Positions 40,301-49,866 of a stretch of 64,000 nt of DNA are shown in pieces. Within the stretch, counting starts at the first letter, position 1. Each line of letters opens with the position of its first letter. Location of the stretch: the NCBI RefSeq assembly GCF_905475395.1, contig NC_058338.1, forward strand, positions 75,837,435-75,901,434, given 5' to 3'. The position numbers and the translations under genes were made by a program. The stretch comes from Chrysoperla carnea. Taxonomy: Eukaryota > Arthropoda > Insecta > Neuroptera > Chrysopidae. Under the pieces are notes generated by a model. The model searched no databases and was not told the DNA's origin. It saw only the letters and a program-made list of their open reading frames with translations.

Positions 40301-42437
40301 TTCATTAAAAGATTCGCACGGACCAAATTCGCATTTCCAATTATCATTGCGGTACTCTACATTAGGTTCAATGTCTGCCATGTCCACATTAAATCGAATG
40401 CAAAGTTCTGTTAAAAATGATGAAATCAAGGAAAATGTGGAATATGCAAAAATTATAACAGCTCGAAGATTGTTATTATCATTTCCTACATTAAAACGAA
40501 AATACAAAGCTAGCAACGATCGATTTTTATTGGGTAAACTTGTAGATGTGGAAACAATAGATCCATTGATTAGTGAAAAATGTTTTGCGAGAAAATGTAA
40601 GCAATTGGAGCACACAAATGAACAAAGGGGTCTTCCACCTGTTTGTCCAAACAAACCTGAATGCTTAACTAATGAGAATCGTATACGATATTGTCATCGA
40701 CAACACCGTGATACGTACACCTGTAGAATACCACCAGAAAAAACTGAAAACATTTGTAGTACTCAAATTGACTGTTGGCCAGACAATCCTTTGAAAACTG
40801 TACCTGTAGAATGTTCAACAGACTGTGCACACTTTAGACGTGCACATCCACAACGACGGCGCTTTTCAACTGCAGCCCTCAAGGAAGAAATGGAAGAGGT
40901 TAAAGATATTCATAGTGACGATATAATCGAAGGTGCTAAAGAAACGGACGCTGTTATGCAATCGATGTACAAATTTGATGTAAAGAAGATTGATAGTTGG
41001 GACGATTTACCAACAGTAAATATCCAACAAAATTATAATAAACATATGAATAAAAAATTTAACGATTTTCGGGATGGACATGTACGAAAACATTTTTTAT
41101 CGAAACGAATGCCAAAATTTTCTGAAACACAAGAGAGAGATTATTCGACAGGTATAATTAACGATACAAATTTTGATAATTTTGCTAATGTATTAACTAA
41201 CAACGTAACGCAAATTTTTAAAGCTCAACCGTATTCCCCAGATTTGATTGAATTAAAAAAACAACAAATAATTGGGAAAGTGATGTCAGCAGTAAAATCA
41301 AGTGGTATGGGATTATTTGAGCAAACTGTGAAATGTATGAATCCATGTAATGAAAATAGAATTGCTGATAATATATCCTGTCATCCACCCGATCCCAGAC
41401 CATTGCCTGTACAGTGTGAAAAACCGCAAGTATGTTATAAAAATCCATGCAATGATAAATGCCAAGAGAGAACAATGAAACAAAAGAAACGATTTTGCGA
41501 TAAAGTATGTTTACCTGGCTGTAAACCAATTACTGCACGGGAGTATTGTAATATGGAAAAACCACTACCTCCATGTCATATTAAAGAAGCACCATACCCA
41601 TCGTTTGCCGAAAAAAAAACTTTTGATTTTGCTCGACGAAAAATTAATGAATGTAACAAAGCCAATTATGAATTGTATCTACGTCAAGTGAAATCTGCAC
41701 AATTCGCTCCACTTCCTAATGATGGCCGAGCACCAACAATGGCAAATGACTGCAAGGAATATTCAACGTATGCACCTGCACATCACTCAGACGCAATTGC
41801 AAGTAGTGTAAATGCAAACGCTACCGTAATTACAACTGAAATAAATCAAAGTCAGACGAATCAAATAGATCAAAATCAAAACTACTATGCACAAATGTCA
41901 AAGACGGTTCAAGTAAGTAAACAACTTGAACAAAAGATTTAATGATTAATATTTTCTACAGAGAAATGTTATCACTTCATTTACTAGGAAGTAAAACAGG
42001 AGAAACGGCCATGTTGCTGTTGTTGTTGTCCACCTCAGCAACCACCAGAACCCGAGTGTTGTATTATAGAATCACCATGTAAACCAGAACCGGAATGTAT
42101 TAAGGAGCCCGAACCAGAAAGGCCCCTTGAATTAGGAGCAGAATGTCGTTGTATGCCATTTCAACCTCCATGCATTGAATTGAAACCAGGTTGTAAAAAA
42201 CCGTGTACACCATATGTGTTACCTCCACCACCTCCGCCAAGACAAAGAAAGCCGTGCCCACCACCACCACCACCTCCAGTGACAGTTACTCCATGTATTA
42301 GACCACCCCGTCCACCATATGTGTTAGTCGACAGGTGCAAGAGATGGCGTGAATGCTGCAGGGAACCTCCTCCACCAAAAATATGCCCCTGCGAGGAACC
42401 ATGCGATAATACACCTGTCAATGAATGTTGTAAATAA
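37336..42437 (+). CDS. Cys/Pro-rich protein with mitochondrial-type N terminus and repeated internal cleavage-like motifs
   Basis: The three exons (37336-37383, 37440-41912 and 41988-42437) join in phase 0 and encode 1,656 residues. The first 43 residues have no acidic side chain and are Arg/Lys/aromatic-rich (MAFRTGVKIFRHYFQQ), a classic matrix-targeting presequence. The rest alternates Cys/Pro-rich blocks with basic linkers containing R-x-[F/Y]-S-T-like motifs. These start at residues 349, 361, 468, 482, 694, 752, 851, 932, 987, 1156, 1249 and (K-E-Y-S-T) 1455. They resemble mitochondrial processing-peptidase R-3 sites. Three kinds of Cys-containing module are repeated. The gene family is not recognised. 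Import and cleavage are inference, and a structural protein of sperm mitochondria is one guess among several. Confidence 0.85.
37440..41912 (+). CDS. Exon 2: main body, residues 17-1507
   Basis: A single 1,491-codon open stretch. It contains module gamma (R..K....C..MC..GC......EYC, residues 181-232 and again about 1357-1405) and a TEG motif ([RK]-x-x-TEG near 417, 523 and 581). Module beta (LVDV..EKC..KC..NR..YC..RDTY.C..PPE.T, residues 774-847 and 1050-1130) is also duplicated. Basic R-x-[FY]-S-T linkers separate the blocks. The donor is CAA|GTAAGT. Confidence 0.9.
41988..42437 (+). CDS. Exon 3: Cys/Pro-rich C terminus
   Basis: After a TTTACTAG acceptor it encodes EVKQEKRPCCCCCCPPQQPP, acidic-Pro repeats (KPEPEC, KEPEPE), several polyproline runs (PPPPPP) and Cys-rich ends (ECCREPPPPKICPC, VNECCK) before TAA at 42435. 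The polyadenylation signal AATAAA is at 42451. Only the last 285 bp follow an internal ATG; the frame is open back to the acceptor. Confidence 0.87.
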   Translation, partial: EVKQEKRPCCCCCCPPQQPPEPECCIIESPCKPEPECIKEPEPERPLELGAECRCMPFQPPCIELKPGCKKPCTPYVLPPPPPPRQRKPCPPPPPPPVTVTPCIRPPRPPYVLVDRCKRWRECCREPPPPKICPCEEPCDNTPVNECCK

Positions 42438-43054
42438 ATGTTCAAACTGAAATAAATAATTGTGTGAAACATTTAAAAATAATTTAGTCTTTTCTTCATT
42501 TTTGGATTTTCAGCTTTCTTTTTTCAGAGTGACGATTTACATAAATGAGTCTTCCGTTGTATAGCCTGATATTATGCAGGTTTCGTCGACAACGAACCTT
42601 CATAATTCAAACGGACCGTCTGTCGCGAAACCCGAAACATATTAGGCCAGATTGTTTAACGGTTACTTTTAAGACAAATATTAGAATGTTAATAATTCAT
42701 TTTTGTAAAAGTTGGTTTGTAAAACATATTGGGAACTTATGATTACTATTAAAATTCTAAATCTATAAATTGATATCTTTTCGGTTAAAAAATACTGTTA
42801 GCGTCGAATTACAAACTTTTCATTACTAAATTGAGTTGGGTTCCTAAACCAAAATTACGTTTTTATTGATGTGATTCGATTTACATTTTTAATGAAATGT
42901 AAAATATCTGAATTGGCTTCGAGAATTTTAATGTAAGGGTGAACGAATGTATTGAGTATTGATGAGGATTATTTTTTTTTTTAATGTCATGGCAGGTAAA
43001 ATCGAATTCATCGAATTACAAAGCTAATCATGGACACCGTGCACACCAAATGTA
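42438..43054. other. 3' flank of the Cys/Pro-rich gene
   Basis: It carries AATAAA at 42451 and then AT-rich DNA. A 65-codon frame at 42545 has no family resemblance and is not called. Confidence 0.5.
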
Positions 43055-43713
43055 CAGGGTGGGTCATTTTAATCTATAAAGGCTACTAGCTCGTTATGTA
43101 GTTAACCAAAACAAAATTTGTAGAGTTTGATGGGGACATCATGTTCTGACATCAGATTGGATATAGTTCTTCGGGTTTCTTTAATAACCAATTTAGATCC
43201 TAAACTGTAAGAGATAGGATAGGACACTTTAAATTAAAAAGTTTTTCTAAACTATTTTTTCGAAAATCGCGAGCTTTTGGAGAAAATGAGACCTAAAAAT
43301 ATGTTATTATTGCAATTAATGAAAAGAAAACACGCTAACAGCGGAAAAATGCTTAGGCTAAAATTTGCCATGGACGATAGAGGGTTGCCATGGATACAAT
43401 TATTGACAAACTTAAAGCTTTTTTTCTGTCGATTAATTGCAAAAATGACACATTTTTAAGTCGAATTTTCTCCGAAAGCGTTTTTCAAAAAATTGTTAGT
43501 TTTTTTATGAGAATCTACTTTTTTATTTCAAGTGTTATTTTATCTCTTACCGTTTAGAATCAAAATTTCAATTAAAGCATCCCGGAGAACTAGTTCAAAC
43601 TCATGCCAAAATATGTCCCCCATCAAACTCTGCAACTTTTGCCTAAATGATGTTTTGATTGGTTAACTACAAAACGAGCTATCTCCTATTATACATTTAA
43701 ATGACTCACCTTG
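43055..43713. mobile_element. Palindromic TIR element P3 flanked by TA
   Basis: The 659-bp element starts CAGGGTGGGTCATTTTAAT and ends ATTTAAATGACTCACCTTG, with TA on both sides as in Tc1/mariner-type target duplications. Pairing continues far inward (for example TTTGATGGGGACAT at 43127 with ATGTCCCCCATCAAA near 43610, and GCAATTAATGAAAAG with CGATTAATTGC). Nearly the whole unit is one inverted repeat. It has no transposase and is non-autonomous. Confidence 0.75.
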
Positions 43714-45786
43714 TATATTGAAGAAATATACAGCGATACAACATCCAATTTTACATATAGTGGTAGACCTTTGCGGTATAATTTAAACTAATTTTTTTTA
43801 AAAGAAAATTTAGTTACAACGATTCACTAGCCTATGCGTTTGCTAGTTGTATGATTTGCTTCATTACATACGTAGCACGAAAAAATACCTTAAATCATAA
43901 AAATGCTGAATTTGGTGTTAAGAATCTTAAATTAAAAAATTAAAATTTCTTGTTAGAAGTTATTCCATTTTCAAGTCATTTTGACTTTTGAGCCATAGCA
44001 TGGCCACGGATATTTTGAAAAGAAAATCCGCTGAAATATTTATTAAAAAATAAAATATTTATATTGTTCACAAGCTGCGCCCATATTATCATTTTTTCTA
44101 AAAAAGGTTTTCCATTCAATTATCTCATTCTTTATTTTATATTCAACTCCAATAATCTTCATAGCCGATGATACACATATTTCAATTTTCTTTTTAACTA
44201 AAGTATGATTATCTGAAAATGAAATATAAAAATGAGTAGGTAAGTTACAGTAAAAAAATTATGTTTAATCTAATTTCAAAAGTTTGTTTTTGGGAAAAAA
44301 TTGCCAGATTTGCAGTTAGCCTTAATATCCCTTAAAAAAAATTGAAAAAAGGAAAAAGTTCTGGAATAAAAAGTAATTTCACAGAATAATACAGTATGTT
44401 TACTAAGGTGACCCAAAAAAAGCAATATTTTTTTTCGATTCTCCTATGGAGTCTCCTTTGTTAGTTTACTTCGATTAAAATTTGAAAAATTCTAAATGAT
44501 TTTATTAAATAAAAAACATTTCTTACATTCCAAGAATTTTCTTAAAAAAACATCATTCTCGCATAAGGAATCAATGAAAATATACGTTATTTTTAACTTT
44601 AGGGGAATGTGTTGCAAAATGATCCCTGAAGGTAAAATGATCCCTCGTTGTTTTAAATGAACCATCAAATACCATCTATTATAATTATCGATGGATGGCT
44701 TCCACGTTATCAAATTAATCATTGAACAAGAACTTGTGGCGATGTAAAATTTATTCGTTTCGCATCAAAAATATTAATTTTCACTGCTTTTGATCTATGG
44801 TGAGATAAATTCCAACGTAAAATTTCTTTTTTTGTGTTAGTTCTCGCCGGCTAGTTGTTTTACCCTTGGCTTCTGTTAACTTGTAATATTATACCACATT
44901 TTGATAGGCGTGTAATGATTTTTAAAGTTAGTTTTGATGATCAGTGATTTTTGTGATTATACTAAGCGTTGATGCAATGTAAAAAACAATTAATATTTTA
45001 TGAGAACAGTTTGGTAAAAAACGCAATGCTAATTTTGCCATCTATTCTTACAAGGTCGGTAAAACGATTCCTTTTGAGAAATATTGACTATTTCCAAAAA
45101 CTTGAACAAATTGAAAAAAATTTTCATGACAATATTGCAACCATTGAAGAAAGAAACAAAACATATTTCTCTGGAATAGTGTCTATAAATTACATTTTTA
45201 GGGGGATTATTTTAGGATACCTTTCCTTATATACCCCCTCCCCTTCCCATGAAATACCATTCATCTACAAAAAAAGGGTTCCAGTTAAAAAATGAAGTTG
45301 ACCATCATTTAAACTAGAACCTATTCACCTTAAAATAAACATGTATTTAGAATTGGTCGAGACTTGCAACTGATCAAACTTTTGTTTGAAATAGTTTTTT
45401 TGTACTTGATTTATTTTTTCTGCAAATGTCAATTTAAATAACATTCTATATTGTGATAGTTAGATAATTACGTCCAATAGTCGAACTGTAATATAATCAC
45501 GTATTAATTAATTTAAACGTGATTATTGGTTGTAATTAGGTAATGATTATTATCTTCCTTCGATGATTACTAATTTTACAGTTACACCATAACACGACAA
45601 ATACTAAAGCACGCATCAGAATAGCATCGATAAATATGGTTCCTTTTACACATAATAAGCATAATAATAATTATTCTGCCATTTAGTAATTGAAATATTA
45701 ACCAAATTTTTATCTCAATACAAAATTGAACTCCAACTGAATTAAAAAGGCGATCGATACTGTATAATATATTTATTCAAGTGTTG
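43714..45786. other. AT-rich intergenic stretch
   Basis: No gene is recognised. A 108-codon frame at 44969-45295 is Lys/Ile/Asn-rich and not convincing. Nothing else stands out. Confidence 0.45.
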
Positions 45787-46330
45787 CAAATGTGGAAACC
45801 ATGATAGTTAAATTTTGAAAAATATTGCAGTAACGTCAAATTTGACCAGAAATTTGAATAGTATGGCCCAAAATATGTGCGATTACACACTAATTGGTTT
45901 GTTTTATTAAAATAGGATAAAATTTGAGTGTGGTAGAGCAAAATAAAATTTTTTGGATTTAAATGACGTCATAGAGTATAAAAAAACAATTTTTTGGATA
46001 TCTTGACCAAACTTTATTTGATTTGAATAAAAAATTTTTGAATCATACTAACTTTGGGTCGTTTTTTCTATTTTCGTACGTCGCTTATACCACTCTTTGG
46101 GTCCAATGTAGAAACCACGATAGTTAAATTTTGAAAAATATTGCAATAACGTGAAATTTGACCAGAAATTTGAAATTTAATTAAAATAGGATAAAATTTA
46201 GGTGTGATAGAGGAAAACCCATGTTTTTGGATTTTAATGGCGTCACAGAGATAAAAAATCAATTTTTCGATATTTTTTCTCCAAATTTTGTTCAATTTGA
46301 ATGAACTTAATGATAAATTTGACCCAAAAT
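45787..46330 (+). repeat. Tandem direct duplication, unit about 314 bp
   Basis: AATGTGGAAACCATGATAG (45789) recurs as AATGTAGAAACCACGATAG (about 46103). The following blocks are in the same order: TAAATTTTGAAAAATATTGC, AAATTTGACCAGAAATTTGA, TTAAAATAGGATAAAATTT. The second unit has lost about 60 bp of the middle. It is non-coding. Confidence 0.6.
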
Positions 46331-46924
46331 TTTTTTATGAACAAAACCGATTTTTTCCCAAGTAAGTTTCCTTAAAACTTAAATTTTCTCCTTAGTATTC
46401 CTTTATTACCCCTTTGTAATTCTTTATAGAAAAGGCGTATACGAGTATTTTTTTAAATTTTAAACTCTTGCTTGAATTAAATGGCTAAATGGCAGTGAAA
46501 GAGAAAGATATATAATATACTAATACTAATATATTTTTACTTTACTAACCTTTTAGTAGTTTAAAATGTTAAGTGATAAACGCTTATTCTGCTATAATGT
46601 TATATTTTTTCCACAATTGTACCACTTTTATAAGCCTTTGGTATTTAGCTTGACCATTGAGTGTTGTTTGCAATGGCAACAAACTGTTTTCCATAAGTTT
46701 ATATTCCTACAGAGTGCATTTTTCTTCATTGTTTGTTTATTGTAAAAGTTTTTGTGAAAATCTGAAAAATATTAAAACAATTGATTATAAGTGTAAGAGA
46801 CACGGTATAAGGCCGATCTTCACTCATCTGATGAAAACCATATGAGACATATTTTTTATGAAATTTAATTTATTTTTAAACACTCACAAATTTTCTATCG
46901 AAAAGTGTTCATGACTACTTTTAG
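46331..46924. other. AT-rich stretch, nothing recognised
   Basis: No gene or repeat is identified; one 62-codon frame at 46657 looks random. Confidence 0.4.
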
Positions 46925-47170
46925 CTCCCGAATCAAAAAAGGGGTGTTATTTATTAGTTTGACCGCTATGTGTTTGTGCGTGTGTGTGTACGAGTGTGCC
47001 TGTTTGTCAGCCTGCCTGTCTGTCTGTGTGCCTGCCTGTCTGCCTGTCTGGGTGCCATCGTAGCGAAGAAACGAATGCTCAGATTTTGATTCTTTTATTT
47101 TTCTTCGTTTGAACGGTAATTTAATGGAGAGTGTTCTAGCTTTTTTCAGGTAAGCCTCTACCCGTATCTT
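46925..47170 (+). repeat. Dispersed repeat B, copy 4
   Basis: Repeat B copy with GTCTGTCTGTGTGCCTGCCTGTC-type microsatellite, GCATCGTAGC-like block and TTGAACGGTAATTTAATGGA, AGTGTTCTAGC downstream. Confidence 0.6.
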
Positions 47171-47649
47171 CTTAATTAAATTATCCTTCTTCTGATACCA
47201 ATTTCAATTGGTTTACAGATAGGTAAAGGCTTGCTTGAAAAAAGACCTTCATTTTGTAACCCCTCCCCCCGTAAGTTTGATATGCGAGAATCCAATGTTT
47301 TAAAATAGGTACAAATTGTTTAAGTATATAATATATGCATAGATATAAAATAGTAAACATAATATAAATGTCATTATGAATAAAATATTAATGTCCATTT
47401 GGTCTCGCTAAAATTGTATTGTTACGAGGTTTAATTACCACAGACAGAGGCAGAACATACCTACCCAAACAATAATATACCTACCAGAGATTTTATACAA
47501 ATGTGTCACCACAAATAATGTTTATACATTAATGTTTATAATTTGTATTGTATTTATGATAAACACGAGACACACAACCCGTTGAAAAATATACGATTAT
47601 CTCTTCCTTGATCAAACGAAAATAATAAATGTATTTGACTCTCATTGTA

Positions 47650-47862
47650 GTAACCAATTCTGTCCGCGGTACGATTAGGGTAGCGGGTTCGATTCCCGCC
47701 GTCGCAACAAAATTAATTTAATTAATAGTTGTGATGGGCTGGTGTAGTGTATGGTATATGCATGAAGACCTGCACTCAGCCTCTGAAATTGAGGTTCTGA
47801 TAAATGAAATTATAAGCGGAAAGGTGGTAAAACACATATATTGTATCACAATGGGCTCAATT
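47650..47862 (+). repeat. SINE copy S2 (5'-truncated)
   Basis: It begins within the tRNA-like head (GTAACCAATTCTGTCCGCGG). It includes a B box (GGTTCGATTCC at about 47686) and the body shared with S3 (GTGATGGGCTGGTGTAGTG, CAGCCTCTGAAATTGAGG, AAAGGTGGTAAAACACATAT). The A box is missing. Confidence 0.7.
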
Positions 47863-49112
47863 GAAAATTGAAGTCATTCAAAATTTTGAATTAAAACAAA
47901 TGGGAGTGAGTAGGGCAAACTTTTCTTTAATTTCTGATTTTTTTAAACTAATACCTATTAACAATTAGGAATCGAAATGACTATATATTGGGTTTTTCTC
48001 TTATTATAACCATTGAATTCAATTTTCCAATTCTCTTTAATAAATTTAAAAACCCTCCGACAATACTTTCGGGTACGGAACCCTAAACTCGCGCTTTAAA
48101 CATAGCTAACAACACTCTCCATTAAATTTTTTTTCAAATGTTACAAAAAAAAAAATCGGTTCATCCGTTTTGTCACTACGATGCCACAGACAGACAGACA
48201 GACAAACACACACACACATTGCGGTCAAACTTATAAAACCTATTTGTTTTTTTGTTTGGGGGTTAAAAAGAAGTAGTTTTCAAAATCTAGTAAACAAAAC
48301 ATAACAAAGAAATAAATAGAAAATCATTTGAGAACCAGAAATTTCCAATTGATCATCAATCCTGTTATGATAATAACATAACAGACTTACATTAATTTCA
48401 CGTTCGTGAGGGCAATCAAAAATTTGCTAATCTTCGGGATAGAAAATGTCTAGATTTGTTTATGGTTAACTAATCAAAAGTCTCAATATTGAAGTAATCA
48501 CCAAGATCTTTAAGTGTAGGCTTGTGGTTTACTATGGTTTCTGTAATAAAAGTATATGTATAAGACAGAAAACTTCTGACAGAGGATATTTAATAACATT
48601 ATATAACCAGTATGTGTAATATCTATTAAATTACGATTAAAAATAAATTGAGACATAATATTTTGTGTAATAATTACAATTATAATATGTAATATTAGTG
48701 AAAAGTACGTACTTAATCTTTTCGGATTAGATAGAATTGAATGGAGAGTTTAAACACATTTTTGATGTTGAATAACCAACTCCGAAAACTCAATAGATTA
48801 CAGTTAAAGCTTAAGTTAGGTATTTTTAACTACATGAAATTAAGATTGGTTTCTAAGAAATTGTGCAAAGAGGTAGTTTTCAACGATCTAAAGATGTAGA
48901 AAATATTGAAAAGGTGCTCAAAGATTAACGCAAAATTTGAATGCTTGCTCATTTAAGTGGTAAAGTGTTAACAAATGAAAAAGCAAAGACAGTGTGATAG
49001 CTGGCAATTTAGAGTTTTTTTTTTTTTTTTTTAACTTTCTTTAGGTTTTAAAAATAATAAAATTTAAGCAGCTACAAATCTCAATTTCCGTATTAATACT
49101 ATGTACATATTA
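47863..49112. other. Non-coding stretch with repeat B copy 5
   Basis: Apart from the minus-strand repeat B copy at 48048-48275 and a poly-T tract at about 49014-49033, nothing is recognised. Confidence 0.4.
48048..48275 (-). repeat. Dispersed repeat B, copy 5
   Basis: Reverse-strand copy: ACATAGCTAACAACACTCTCC, AATCGGTTCATCCGTTTTG, GCCACAGACAGACAGACAG, GGTCAAACTTATAAAACC. Confidence 0.6.
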
Positions 49113-49866
49113 CAGTAACTTTATACATTACAGTATGCATCAAATCCGGCAGTTCTGATTTTTTGCAGACTTGTTTATGATGTTATTCCAATAAATAATC
49201 CAAGTTTGTGATCTCGAGCGCCGAACGCAACCTTGTCAAAAATCAAAAAACGCGAAAAATCCTTTTTTTTTTTTCATATTTTGGCAATTATCACCCTAAA
49301 AGGGTAGTTTCTGAAATGCTTTTTTAAGATTTTTTTTAAATAAGACTACATTTGCTACAATATGAGACTAGAATCGTCATTAAAGACTCAATAGTTTCCG
49401 AGAAAAAGCTGTTGAAAAATCATAATTTTTTCTAATTTCGCAATTTTTTGCAATATTTTAGAAGTCAGTATGCAATATTTCAGTAGTATTTCAAGCTACT
49501 CTAGGGGGAAGTAGTTCCACTAACCTCCGACGTAGTCTGCTAGGCTCAAAATTCATTCAAAACGACAATTTTGAAAGGATTTATCTAGGATACAATTGGG
49601 TCTACAGAGACGATTCTAGTTTCAAATTGAAGCTTTAGTTTGCTTTAAAAATATGTTGAAAAGGTAATTCAAAAATTACCCCTTTGGGGTTAAAATTGCC
49701 AAAATCCAAAATTTTCACGAATTTTTCGATTTTAGACAAAGTTGCGTTCAGCGCTCGAGGTCACAAACTTGAATTATTCATTAGACATCAAAAACAAGTC
49801 TGCAAAAAATCGGAACTACCGGAGTTGATGCAGACTACCCCATACATTCGAACGACAAAGTTACTG
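49113..49866. mobile_element. Palindromic TIR element P4 flanked by TA
   Basis: The 754-bp element has CAGTAACTTT at the left end and AAAGTTACTG at the right, with TA on both sides. Long arms pair inward. CCGGCAGTTCTGATTTTTTG at 49147 is the inverse of CAAAAAATCGGAACTACCGG at 49802. TTGTGATCTCGAGCGC at 49206 is the inverse of GCGCTCGAGGTCACAA at about 49751. It has no ORF of its own and is a Tc1/mariner-like MITE by structure. Confidence 0.75.

Noticed and set aside
37825..41529. Many minus-strand frames of 65-155 codons
   Set aside because: These are shadows of the long plus-strand exon, whose modules and junctions are coherent. The antisense frames have no domain or composition support.
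42161..42472. Minus-strand frame rich in glycine (GGGGGGGHG)
   Set aside because: It is the antisense shadow of the polyproline exon of the Cys/Pro-rich gene, with no splice or start support.
44969..45295. 108-codon frame
   Set aside because: Its Lys/Ile/Asn bias is as expected from AT-rich DNA, with no domain, no promoter and no neighbouring exons.
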